A stretch of 9,665 bases of DNA from Thermoplasmata archaeon (GCA_021850835.1 JAJZKS010000047.1:1-9665); one strand, 5' to 3'. Positions 1 through 6,516 are shown, counted from the first letter of the stretch. The notes: generated by a model not told the origin, from the sequence alone. Numbers and translations: made by a program.

Positions 1-1633
1 CAAATTTGGGGCTTCCTGTAACGTTGTACCATGTGAAAGATGTGCCTGGGGCATTGTAGTCGTTATCCCCGGTAACAGGATTAAAGTAAGCCTGGGAAAC
101 GTTAAAATAAACGGAAGTTCCCGTTGTAACTGCCAGTACCGTGTTATTCAGGGAGCTGTTTACGACATAGTCTGACGATACCATGTTTGCCCAGAACAGC
201 TTCAGTTCAGAAGCCACAAGAGTCGGTTTAACGGCTGGGGTGAATTTAAGATTGAGGTATCCGTTAGATGCCTGTGGAGTAATATTTACTGGACTCTTGA
301 ATGAGGTTGCCACACTGGTAGGCGATGCAAGTGCAACTCCCGGTAGATCATATTTGATCTGGTAGTTATACTGGAACGCGCCAGATGTATACTGTGTCCC
401 AAGTGCATAGAGATTGATGGTGAAGCCAGAAGTGAGATCTGATGTCTTGATTGTGGAGTTCCTGTATTGAAGTGTTGCATTGAATACTGCAGAAGTTGAT
501 CCGGAGTTTATGGGAGAATTGCTGGCATAAGTTCCGGTGAGATAGTAGTTGTAACCGTCCACAGTGATTGTGTAGTTGGTCGAATGCACTGTCACGTTCT
601 GCAGGTATGAATCTATTTCCGAGGCTGAGAAACCTCCATCAAGAACAGACTGCCAGTACAGTGATCCGACTGAGAAATTACCCTCAAAAGGAAGAGCGGT
701 TCCGTTTCCCACCACGTATTTCAGTGAGAGGTTAAGGAACGATGGATTCGCTCCCAGCGAATAGTTGTAATAGACATTACTTGACGATTGATTCAGGTAC
801 ACTGAGAGAGGTAGAGACGATGATGCCAATGGAAGGGAAAACTGGTAACCTTCGTATCCCTGAGCACCAACAACCATGTAGTTGTAGCCTGACGTGTTTG
901 CAAGGTTGAATGCCCCGTCAGTAAAGTTAAGCATGCTGTAGGTCTTCTGGGCAGTGTTGATCAAAACAATGCTGAAATCACTGATTTCATTGCCTGTGGC
1001 AGAGTTGTAGACAAATCCGGCTGCTGTCAGCGAGCCAAGAATAATAGTGCTGCCTGTTGATGAATAGGTATCAGTGAATGTATACTCATATCCGTCATAA
1101 GAGACCAGAATTGTGAAGGACCCACTTGATGGGACCTGTGCTGTTACACTGCCGTTAGTCACGTTTGTCTGGAATGTGAATCCCCTGGGTGTGACAAAAT
1201 TCACCGTTGCAAAGGTCCCCGGCGTAATAGTCTTGAAGGTAAACTTCTCCTGACTTGTTATGTAGACCGAATCCTTCAGAGTGACCGTGGATGATGTGCC
1301 TGTTACCTGCACCTCTGTTTTGGTCCCGTTTGCAATAACGTGATTGCTTCCAACCTGGAGGGTTTTGGGCTTTATCATGAAGTAATAATTCCCGCTTGGA
1401 AGCGTTACTTTCCCGGTAGGTCCAGCTAGAGTTGTGACATGTATGCCAGAAAGGGTTACCACATCTATTGACTGATTCCCTGAACCAAGAAAATTCCCAT
1501 TCTGGTAATATCCTTCTGAATAGGATACGGTGCCAGACTGGAATCCAGTAGCCGAGCTATTTCCAATGAGAGCAAATGCGCTCCCCAACATCAACAGTGT
1601 TACAATGGCTGCTATAATTGCTGTTCTCTGCAA
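1..1633 (-). CDS. Large secreted cell-surface (S-layer-like) protein, C-terminal part outside the window
   Basis: Reading the minus strand from a TTG at 1633 gives 544 codons without a stop to the window edge, so this is the N-terminal part of a longer protein. Residues 1-23 form a signal peptide or anchor: QRT, then a hydrophobic run through LLMLGSAFALIG. The rest is rich in Ser, Thr, Asn, Gly and Tyr with alternating beta-strand character. I count about 21 N-x-S/T sequons and no cysteine. Residues about 205-265 resemble a carboxypeptidase-regulatory-like beta-sandwich (G-F-V-Y-N-S-A-T-G start, T-D-G-A-F-N-L middle, G-Y end). The TTG start is chosen because no ATG or GTG precedes the hydrophobic segment after the upstream in-frame TAG, and a GAGG Shine-Dalgarno lies 9 bases upstream. 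It likely sits outside the membrane as a glycosylated envelope or adhesion protein. The exact role is unknown, and the missing C-terminus would show whether it is anchored. Confidence 0.8.
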   Translation of the reverse strand, partial: MQRTAIIAAIVTLLMLGSAFALIGNSSATGFQSGTVSYSEGYYQNGNFLGSGNQSIDVVTLSGIHVTTLAGPTGKVTLPSGNYYFMIKPKTLQVGSNHVIANGTKTEVQVTGTSSTVTLKDSVYITSQEKFTFKTITPGTFATVNFVTPRGFTFQTNVTNGSVTAQVPSSGSFTILVSYDGYEYTFTDTYSSTGSTIILGSLTAAGFVYNSATGNEISDFSIVLINTAQKTYSMLNFTDGAFNLANTSGYNYMVVGAQGYEGYQFSLPLASSSLPLSVYLNQSSSNVYYNYSLGANPSFLNLSLKYVVGNGTALPFEGNFSVGSLYWQSVLDGGFSASEIDSYLQNVTVHSTNYTITVDGYNYYLTGTYASNSPINSGSTSAVFNATLQYRNSTIKTSDLTSGFTINLYALGTQYTSGAFQYNYQIKYDLPGVALASPTSVATSFKSPVNITPQASNGYLNLKFTPAVKPTLVASELKLFWANMVSSDYVVNSSLNNTVLAVTTGTSVYFNVSQAYFNPVTGDNDYNAPGTSFTWYNVTGSPKF

Positions 1634-1639
1634 CAGTAT

Positions 1640-1646
1640 CTTCCTC
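1640..1646 (-). promoter_or_regulatory. Shine-Dalgarno supporting the TTG start of the surface protein
   Basis: The minus strand reads GAGGAAG here; the GAGG core is 9 bases before the TTG at 1633-1631. This is normal spacing and it decides the start, since no in-frame ATG or GTG lies before the signal peptide. Confidence 0.6.
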
Positions 1647-1672
1647 GCGTGAAATGGCTAAGGGAACTGAGT

Positions 1673-1680
1673 CTTATAAA
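1673..1680 (-). promoter_or_regulatory. TATA box of the surface-protein gene
   Basis: The minus strand reads TTTATAAG, close to the archaeal TATA consensus, within an AT-rich stretch starting about 28 bases after the stop of the upstream amidohydrolase gene. Its centre is about 43 bases from the TTG start, predicting a transcript start near 1650 and a leader of roughly 17 bases that holds the Shine-Dalgarno. The surface-protein gene therefore probably has its own promoter and is not only a readthrough product of the rtcB unit. Confidence 0.6.
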
Positions 1681-1707
1681 TATTATCTCGATTCTTGCAC
1701 AACCGGG

Positions 1708-2727
1708 TCAGAATATGATTCTGTGCCTGTAATAACGCCCCCGGGTAACTATTTCATATGGGGTGAGGAACGCTTCCGGATAGAAAATATAGTGCTTCGT
1801 AAGGCTGACACCATGCGCTGCGAGAAAATTATGGGGATTCTCGGTAGCCGCTGATAGAATTGCTTCCGGGGCCACTGGATTTATGCCCCTCTGATAGAGG
1901 TAGAGGAAACTTATCTCCGAGAACATATCCGGAGAAGATATCATTCCGTTGTCAGTACCGATCATGAGGTTCAGGCCGGCCCGAACATACCTGGAATAGT
2001 CAGGTCTCTTTCCGTAGAATATATTCGACCTGGGGGTTATGGCCACGGGAATGTTTCTTGTCCTGAGAATCTCAAGATCATCGTCTGTAGCCTCTATGGT
2101 GTGCACAACAAAATCCGGTTTCAATCTCAGAAGATCGTCCAGATTCTCCCTTACGTTTTCACTGAAGTGGATTCCAAATATCTTGCCGGCCGCATGTGCC
2201 TCCCTGCTCATGGCTTCAATTTCATCAGGGCCAACATCGCTTATTGCGCTTGGAGCAATGCCTTCCGATTCTATGAGTATGTCGTCCAGGTCAAGCAGAC
2301 CTCTTACAGGCCTTCCGAGTATCACCGGTGAAGGGTACCCTGCTGCCGCTTTTCTTAATAATTCTATCCCCCTTTTTCCGGATTCCCTGAAATCCATGAA
2401 TGCATAGGTTCCAGTTGAAGCCATTGTTTTCATTGCCCACTTCATCCCTGCAATTACTGACGCTTCATCTGCCGTCGCAAGCATCCTCTGTTTGAAGCCG
2501 CCAGGACCAACTATTGAAGGTATGTCACCGGCTGGAATTTCATTTATGAAGGAATCCCCAATGTGCGTGTGGGCATTTATGAATCCGGGGATGAGTGTTC
2601 CTCTGAAGTCCGAGTCCTTCCCCTCTGAATCTGAGAATTCCGGATGGCCATGGAATCTGATTGTGCCCCTTCTCATTTTCCCGTCTTTGAAAATGTTACC
2701 CGAAATGGAGCCACGAAAACGCTTCAT
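1708..2727 (-). CDS. Amidohydrolase-superfamily metal-dependent hydrolase, deaminase-like (ATZ/TRZ type)
   Basis: This 339-residue protein has the amidohydrolase metal and catalytic residues in order: H53-T-H55 in the GFINAHTH motif, H187-F-S-E190 in FGIHFSE, H209 in FVVHTIE, T231-P-R-S-N235 (the CPxSN-like segment), and D259 in MIGTDNG. The H-x-x-E pattern matches subtype III deaminases acting on guanine, S-adenosylhomocysteine, methylthioadenosine or aminodeoxyfutalosine; these hydrolyse a ring amino group using one Zn or Fe. I cannot tell the substrate. At 339 residues it is shorter than the usual 400-450, mainly because the N-terminal beta-sandwich is reduced to about 45 residues. Its ATG overlaps the rtcB stop (ATGA), and a GGAG lies 10 bases upstream inside rtcB, so translation is probably coupled. 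It is cytoplasmic, with no signal peptide. The family call is firm; the reaction is inference. Confidence 0.85.
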   Translation of the reverse strand: MKRFRGSISGNIFKDGKMRRGTIRFHGHPEFSDSEGKDSDFRGTLIPGFINAHTHIGDSFINEIPAGDIPSIVGPGGFKQRMLATADEASVIAGMKWAMKTMASTGTYAFMDFRESGKRGIELLRKAAAGYPSPVILGRPVRGLLDLDDILIESEGIAPSAISDVGPDEIEAMSREAHAAGKIFGIHFSENVRENLDDLLRLKPDFVVHTIEATDDDLEILRTRNIPVAITPRSNIFYGKRPDYSRYVRAGLNLMIGTDNGMISSPDMFSEISFLYLYQRGINPVAPEAILSAATENPHNFLAAHGVSLTKHYIFYPEAFLTPYEIVTRGRYYRHRIIF

Positions 2728-4160
2728 CCTTTGACAACTCCGACTGGGACAAGTCTGGCCACAGGTTCCGTGAGCCTGGCTCCCGTTACGGCTTCCACGA
2801 CCTCATCGATGTTCTTGTAGCTTCCGGGCGCTTCCTCGGATATGACCGCCTTGCTCTGTGCCCTGAGATATATCCCCTTCTGAGCAAGCTTATCGGTAAC
2901 TGAACTGCTGCTGAATGTCTGAAGCGACTTTGTCCTGCTTAGCTTCCTGCCTGCCCCGTGACAGCTTGAGCCGAATGAGAGGCTCTCATTTCCACGCAAT
3001 CCAACAAGCACGTAGGATGCAGATCCCATATCGCCTGGAACAAGTACAGGATGGCCTGTTGCAGCAAATTCTCCTGAAAGGTTCTTATTTCCGGCTGCAA
3101 AGGCCCTTGTTGCCCCCTTCCTGTGAACTATGAGCTTCCTGGTCTGGCCGTCAACTTCATGATTTTCAATTTTCGCAATATTATGGGCAAGGCTGTACAC
3201 TATTCGGAGGTCTGCTTCAGGGAATAGCTTTCCAAATGCCTCCCTGACCCGTGACACTATAATCTGCCTGTTCACAAAACCGAAATTCGCGGCAGCGTTC
3301 ATTGCAGACATATAATTCTCGGCAAGTATGGAATTTGCCCTAGCCGAATTCAGCTGCCTGTCCAAGGGATGAATGAAGACGTCACGGGATTCCGTGTTGA
3401 GTTCCCTGATGAAGTCTGAGGCAACCTGATGGCCAAGCCCCCTTGATCCTGTGTGTATCATAACCGTAATCTGACCTTCGTCTTCCATGCCGAATTTCCT
3501 TGCGACATCTTTGTTGAATATGCGGTCAACTCTCTGTATTTCAAGGAAATGATTTCCGGCACCGAGAGTACCAAGTTGCTTCATACCCCTGGATACTGCC
3601 TCACTGCTCACCCTGCGGGAATCTGCCAGGGGCATCCTCCCGTGCTCTTCCGTTCTTTGAATGTCTTCCGGCAACGCCTTTCCGGCTTCCAGCGCCCATG
3701 TAAGCCCGTTATCTAGGATTTCAGTAATCTGGCTTTCATTTATTCTTTCAGAGCTGCTTCCAACCCCAGAAGGGACAGTCTTGAATATCATGTCGGTGAG
3801 TTCCCTGATCCTCTCCCTTACTTCAACAAACTTCATTCCAGTATTCACAAGGGTAACGCCGCAGTTGATGTCATATCCAACCCCTCCTGGTGATATTACA
3901 CCATCCTCCCAGTCAAATGCGGCCACACCACCAATTGGAAAACCGTATCCCCAGTGGATGTCGGGCATTGCAAACGACGCCTCCACAATACCAGGCAGCA
4001 TGGCAACGTTGACAACCTGGTTAAGGGACTGATCCTGCCTTAAACTGTCCATAATTCCCTGCGAAGCAAATATCCTCCCTGGCACATTCATTCTGCTGTC
4101 TGCTTCCTTCGGGATTTCATATACGTAACTGTCAATCTTCTTCAACTGTAATTCAGGCAT
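2724..4160 (-). CDS. rtcB: RNA-splicing (tRNA) ligase RtcB
   Basis: This 478-residue protein is a full-length RtcB, the GTP- and Mn-dependent ligase that joins RNA ends carrying 2',3'-cyclic or 3'-phosphate to 5'-hydroxyl ends. In archaea it seals tRNA exons after intron removal. Visible active-site residues are D67 in MPDIHWGYGFPIGG, D97 and C100 in GGVGYDINCG, N203-H204 in GAGNHF, H236 in MIHTGSRGLGHQ, H326 in SLAHN, and H401 in SCHGAGR, the histidine that is guanylylated in characterised homologues. The C-terminal VGVVKG also fits, with a conserved lysine next to the end. No intein interrupts the D-x-x-C site, unlike the Pyrococcus gene. The gene is first in a two-gene unit and overlaps the amidohydrolase by 4 bases. 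No archease gene is visible nearby. The ATG at 4160 directly follows a hairpin described separately, with no clear free Shine-Dalgarno. Identification is secure. Confidence 0.96.
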   Translation of the reverse strand: MPELQLKKIDSYVYEIPKEADSRMNVPGRIFASQGIMDSLRQDQSLNQVVNVAMLPGIVEASFAMPDIHWGYGFPIGGVAAFDWEDGVISPGGVGYDINCGVTLVNTGMKFVEVRERIRELTDMIFKTVPSGVGSSSERINESQITEILDNGLTWALEAGKALPEDIQRTEEHGRMPLADSRRVSSEAVSRGMKQLGTLGAGNHFLEIQRVDRIFNKDVARKFGMEDEGQITVMIHTGSRGLGHQVASDFIRELNTESRDVFIHPLDRQLNSARANSILAENYMSAMNAAANFGFVNRQIIVSRVREAFGKLFPEADLRIVYSLAHNIAKIENHEVDGQTRKLIVHRKGATRAFAAGNKNLSGEFAATGHPVLVPGDMGSASYVLVGLRGNESLSFGSSCHGAGRKLSRTKSLQTFSSSSVTDKLAQKGIYLRAQSKAVISEEAPGSYKNIDEVVEAVTGARLTEPVARLVPVGVVKG

Positions 4161-4161
4161 T

Positions 4162-4181
4162 GCTGGAAGATTGCTTCCAGC
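4162..4181 (-). promoter_or_regulatory. Perfect 8-bp hairpin/dyad abutting the rtcB start codon
   Basis: The two arms GCTGGAAG and CTTCCAGC are exact reverse complements separated by four bases (CAAT on the minus strand), and the structure ends one base before the rtcB ATG. As RNA it would fold in the rtcB leader and could hide the start codon region. As DNA it is a 20-bp dyad between the likely rtcB TATA box and start, where a repressor could bind. Which of these applies, if either, cannot be told from sequence. Confidence 0.5.
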
Positions 4182-4210
4182 CTTTTACTGTTTTGCAGCA
4201 CCCCCGTTAC

Positions 4211-4218
4211 CTTAATAC
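4211..4218. promoter_or_regulatory. Shared TATA-like element in the rtcB / small-gene divergent region
   Basis: The plus strand reads CTTAATAC, and the minus strand reads GTATTAAG. Its centre is about 28 bases before the TTG of the small plus-strand gene, fitting a leaderless transcript. It is about 54 bases before the rtcB ATG, which would give a leader of roughly 28 bases containing the hairpin. It is the only clear AT-rich box in this 81-base gap. The match to consensus is modest. Confidence 0.35.
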
Positions 4219-4241
4219 GAAGCCTTGCTCTTCATATCCTG

Positions 4242-4469
4242 TTGAAGAAGGAGATAAGCATAGACAACCTGGAACAGAGGCTGCAGTTCGACATCAGGCT
4301 TCAGATTGCACTGAGGATCAACGCCATCAGAATAATGGAGAATTCCAGTACGCCTGACAGATTCAGGCAGTATATACGTGACAGGGAGTCAAAGCTCAAG
4401 ATCCTCCTGAATATTGACGATATGGAAAATGTTGAAGTCACTTACAAGGGTAAAAGGATTTTTCCCTGA
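4242..4469 (+). CDS. Small basic protein of unknown function
   Basis: I do not recognise this 75-residue protein. It starts with a run of charged residues (MKKEISIDNLEQRLQ), has a probable helical, arginine-rich middle (RINAIRIMENS, RFRQYIRDRESK) and ends in a likely beta hairpin (ENVEVTYKGKRIF). There are no cysteines, no signal peptide and no membrane segment, so it should be cytoplasmic; the basic charge would suit nucleic-acid or ribosome contact, but that is inference. Codon use matches the neighbouring real genes (AGG/AGA, ATA, AAG). The frame is open upstream to beyond 4185 but contains no ATG or GTG there, so TTG at 4242, 28 bases after a TATA-like box, is the best start. The only internal in-frame ATG would leave about 45 residues. 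It is divergent from rtcB with 81 bases between the starts. Confidence 0.6.
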   Translation: MKKEISIDNLEQRLQFDIRLQIALRINAIRIMENSSTPDRFRQYIRDRESKLKILLNIDDMENVEVTYKGKRIFP

Positions 4470-4555
4470 ACCTCGCGAAAACCGGGGAACATCACGTTTC
4501 TTGATGCATTTGGCAGAAAAGGAAGCAAATCAACATAATGTCAGCAATTCATAAC

Positions 4556-4565
4556 TATTTATTAT
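4556..4565 (+). promoter_or_regulatory. TATA box of the winged-helix gene
   Basis: The plus strand reads TATTTATTAT, centred about 23-24 bases before the ATG at 4584. That spacing places the transcript start at or next to the ATG, so the mRNA is probably leaderless. This agrees with the absence of a Shine-Dalgarno. The 114-base gap before this gene otherwise holds no recognisable RNA gene or strong terminator. Confidence 0.6.
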
Positions 4566-4583
4566 CATTCGACATACAGTGTC

Positions 4584-4910
4584 ATGGTGAATTCAACTTC
4601 GCTATTCAGGGAGATCAAGAACGACCTTGAGACTGTAAAACGGCATATTTCAATTGTCCAGACATTGATGAACGAACAACCTGTGGGTATAATCAAGATC
4701 TCCCACGAAACCGGAATCCCGGAGCATAAGATCAGATATTCCCTGAGAGTGCTTGAGAAAGAGGGCCTTATTCTTCCGTCAAGGGAAGGGGCAATATTAA
4801 CTCCTGAGTTCCTGGAAAGCAAGGATAGCATTATACAGGAAGCACAGAAGCTTGCAGAGGAGATGCAGGAGATCTACCACAACCTTAAGGCATCCCTCCT
4901 GAAGAAATAA
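4584..4910 (+). CDS. Small winged-helix DNA-binding protein, probable transcriptional regulator
   Basis: This 108-residue protein reads as a winged helix-turn-helix. Residues 1-30 form an amphipathic helix (LFREIKNDLETVKRHISIVQTLMNEQ). PVGIIKISHETGIPEHKIRYSLRVLEKEGLI (33-63) is the helix-turn-helix: 'isheTGIpehkirysLrvLEkeGLI' is a typical recognition-helix pattern. The wing follows (LPSREGAILTPEF), and residues 77-106 form a second long charged helix suited to dimerisation. No ligand domain is present, so it would sense nothing large on its own. Homologous small regulators are common in archaea. The ATG is supported by a TATA box about 24 bases upstream. It lies 47 bases ahead of the acetyltransferase gene on the same strand and could regulate its neighbours or itself, but no target is shown. 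Confidence 0.8.
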   Translation: MVNSTSLFREIKNDLETVKRHISIVQTLMNEQPVGIIKISHETGIPEHKIRYSLRVLEKEGLILPSREGAILTPEFLESKDSIIQEAQKLAEEMQEIYHNLKASLLKK

Positions 4911-4919
4911 CAGGAAAAG

Positions 4920-4929
4920 ATTATTTTAG
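4920..4929 (+). promoter_or_regulatory. TATA-like box upstream of the acetyltransferase gene
   Basis: The plus strand reads ATTATTTTAG, 32 bases (centre) before the ATG at 4957 and only about 18 before an alternative GTG at 4942. The spacing favours the ATG start with a short leader. The same T-rich run could also serve as a terminator for the preceding gene. Confidence 0.4.
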
Positions 4930-4956
4930 GATAACTGTTCAGTGTCAGGTCTGCTC

Positions 4957-5487
4957 ATGCTGTGGAAAGAGAAAAGTGAAACGCAGAAGGCTGTTTCTGA
5001 ATACGTCGTCAGGAAAGCCGATCCCAGGGATGCAAAGGGCGTGATAAACTGCATGCAGAGCGTCATGGATGAGCGGATTTACCTTGTCAGTGAATATTAC
5101 CTTCTCACTGAGCGCGGTGAGCAGGAGAGGATCAGAAGCCCTGATGATCTGACACTGGTCTGTGAGAAGGGATCTGAGATTGTTGGTGTACTGACCATCC
5201 AGAGGGGGATGTACAGGAAAAACAGGCATACTGCAAACCTCGGGATCGCCATCAAGGCGGGACACAGGCATAATGGCCTGGGAACGAAACTCATAACCCA
5301 GGGCATAGAGTGGTGCAGAGAAAGCGGGATCAAGAAGCTCAACCTGGAAGTATTTTCAAGTAACACCAACGCCATTGCACTGTACGAAAAGATAGGTTTT
5401 GTCCACGAGGGTTCAAGAAAGAGGCAGTTCATAATCGACGGTCAGTACGTGGATGACGTGCTCATGACTTACTGGCTTGGTGAATAA
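4957..5487 (+). CDS. GNAT-family N-acetyltransferase
   Basis: From the ATG this protein has 176 residues and covers one full GNAT domain. The acetyl-CoA pyrophosphate loop is R104-H-N-G107-L-G109, preceded by the beta strand ANLGIAIKAGH. The later NTNAIALYEKIGFVHEG segment (about 136-152) is the standard motif B with a conserved tyrosine and the G-F turn. The end, with VDDVLMTYWL, resembles RimI/RimL-like and small-molecule acetyltransferases. It transfers acetyl from acetyl-CoA to an amine; the acceptor (protein N-terminus, peptide, polyamine or antibiotic) cannot be told. A GTG at 4942 would add five residues. I prefer the ATG because an AGGT Shine-Dalgarno lies 6 bases upstream and the TATA spacing fits better. 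Its neighbours are a winged-helix regulator and a radical SAM enzyme on the same strand. Confidence 0.9.
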   Translation: MLWKEKSETQKAVSEYVVRKADPRDAKGVINCMQSVMDERIYLVSEYYLLTERGEQERIRSPDDLTLVCEKGSEIVGVLTIQRGMYRKNRHTANLGIAIKAGHRHNGLGTKLITQGIEWCRESGIKKLNLEVFSSNTNAIALYEKIGFVHEGSRKRQFIIDGQYVDDVLMTYWLGE

Positions 5488-5507
5488 CGCTTCTGCAACT
5501 AACAAAA

Positions 5508-5516
5508 GTAATAAAT
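5508..5516 (+). promoter_or_regulatory. TATA box of the radical SAM gene
   Basis: The plus strand reads GTAATAAAT, centred about 29 bases before the ATG at 5541. This predicts a transcript start within a few bases of the ATG, so the mRNA is leaderless or nearly so. No Shine-Dalgarno is seen. The 53-base gap after the acetyltransferase therefore looks like a promoter rather than an intra-operon spacer. Confidence 0.5.
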
Positions 5517-5540
5517 CCATATTCTTACTAAAGTCTCAGT

Positions 5541-6482
5541 ATGAAGACGATGATCTGGAACATAGATTTCTTCTGCAACTTGCGATGCAAAAGCTGTAAT
5601 GCCTGGCAGGGCCAGATTTTCTTTCCAGAGGATCTCATAGACAAACATATTGAGGAGATGAAGAAGAACAAGATCAAGATAGTCTCGCTCACTGGTGGTG
5701 AACCTACCCTGAACAAATCTGTCGTAAGCATCATACAGAAACTCAAGGAGAACAAATTCATTACCCACATTGCTACAAATGGGACCAATCCTTACGTATT
5801 GAGGAAGCTGTACCCGTATCTTGACGGAATAACCATCTCTCTTGATTCCAACATCCCGGAAGAACACAATGAATACAGGGGACTCAAGATTTTCGACACC
5901 GTGGTAAAGACAATAAAGGAGGCAAAGGGACAGGTGAAAATACTGACTGCCAACGCGTTGGTTACCAACTTCAACTACTTCAAGGTCAAGGACATGGTCG
6001 AATACGCCAATAATGAGCTTGGGGTTCCCCTATCAATGTGCTTCCCTGATCAGGAATCATATTACTTCCAGGACTTCCACGTTTCAAACGAAATGATAAG
6101 GCAGGCATTTTCCTATGCCTATGAGAATTATGACAGACATGTATTCGGGAATACCAGGTCATATTACAAGGAGGCTGTTGACTACGTGGATAAGAAACCT
6201 GTGTCGGCGTGCAAAGCCGGACAGACCACTTTCTACACCGATTACAAGGGAAAGGTTCATCCATGCTTCACCCACATTGAGACTGTTCTCAACAAGAAAC
6301 CCCAGTGGGATGTCTTTGACAACGACTGCAATGACTGTTTCACGCAGTGCTTCAGGGAGCCATCAATAGAGAATCCCTTTGAGGATGCAAAGCTGGTCTC
6401 AAAGATATGGTGGTTCAACCACGTCAAGGCGAGAAAAACGGTTGCACCGTTCAGGCCCACTGTTCCAGCCTCTCCAAGTTAG
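5541..6482 (+). CDS. Radical SAM enzyme with a SPASM/twitch-like C-terminal cysteine set
   Basis: This 313-residue protein has the radical SAM cluster motif C12-x3-C16-x2-C19 (FFCNLRCKSC), which binds the [4Fe-4S] that cleaves S-adenosylmethionine. GGEP follows at 52-55, with IATNG (77-81) and ITISLD (97-102) on later barrel strands. The C-terminal part has C224, then G237-x4-C242 in the SPASM-like YKGKVHPC segment, then C263-x2-C266-x3-C270. Five cysteines are enough for at least one auxiliary cluster, but the set is shorter than a canonical seven-cysteine SPASM domain. Relatives with this layout modify peptides (RiPP maturation, thioether or C-C links) or act in cofactor synthesis. No precursor peptide is seen next to it, so the substrate is unknown. 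A basic proline-rich tail ends the protein. It is soluble and sensitive to oxygen by class. Transcription is probably from its own promoter. Confidence 0.9.
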   Translation: MKTMIWNIDFFCNLRCKSCNAWQGQIFFPEDLIDKHIEEMKKNKIKIVSLTGGEPTLNKSVVSIIQKLKENKFITHIATNGTNPYVLRKLYPYLDGITISLDSNIPEEHNEYRGLKIFDTVVKTIKEAKGQVKILTANALVTNFNYFKVKDMVEYANNELGVPLSMCFPDQESYYFQDFHVSNEMIRQAFSYAYENYDRHVFGNTRSYYKEAVDYVDKKPVSACKAGQTTFYTDYKGKVHPCFTHIETVLNKKPQWDVFDNDCNDCFTQCFREPSIENPFEDAKLVSKIWWFNHVKARKTVAPFRPTVPASPS

Positions 6483-6516
6483 TGCCACCACATCTTATCC
6501 ATACGTTATCTACAAC

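Noticed and set aside
183..764. Short plus-strand open frames (60-62 residues) in the left region
   Set aside because: They lie antisense to the long continuous surface-protein frame, have low-complexity composition and no start signals.
2039..2407. Plus-strand frame of 122 residues, rich in serine
   Set aside because: It is an antisense shadow of the amidohydrolase gene, whose catalytic motifs are all intact on the minus strand.
3661..4032. Plus-strand frame of 123 residues
   Set aside because: It is antisense to rtcB across its catalytic core; no promoter or homology by eye.
4160..4357. Alternative plus-strand frame of 65 residues in the rtcB upstream region
   Set aside because: It begins with TTG on the rtcB start codon, overlaps the better-supported 75-residue frame in another phase, and its composition (His, Gln, Pro, Cys) looks non-coding.
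4470..4583. Possible small RNA or tRNA in the largest intergenic gap
   Set aside because: No cloverleaf, T-loop or strong stem is visible; only a TATA box and weak pairing between TTCCC and GGGAA.
4942..4956. GTG start for the acetyltransferase
   Set aside because: It is too close (about 18 bases) to the TATA-like box; the ATG at 4957 has AGGT 6 bases upstream. It remains possible if transcription begins further upstream.
5138..5160. TGATGA followed by CTGA, resembling C and D boxes of a guide RNA
   Set aside because: The boxes overlap within a few bases, leaving no guide space, and lie within the acetyltransferase coding sequence.
5097..5432. Minus-strand frame of 111 residues opposite the acetyltransferase
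   Set aside because: It is a shadow of the GNAT frame, which shows the full acetyl-CoA motif.
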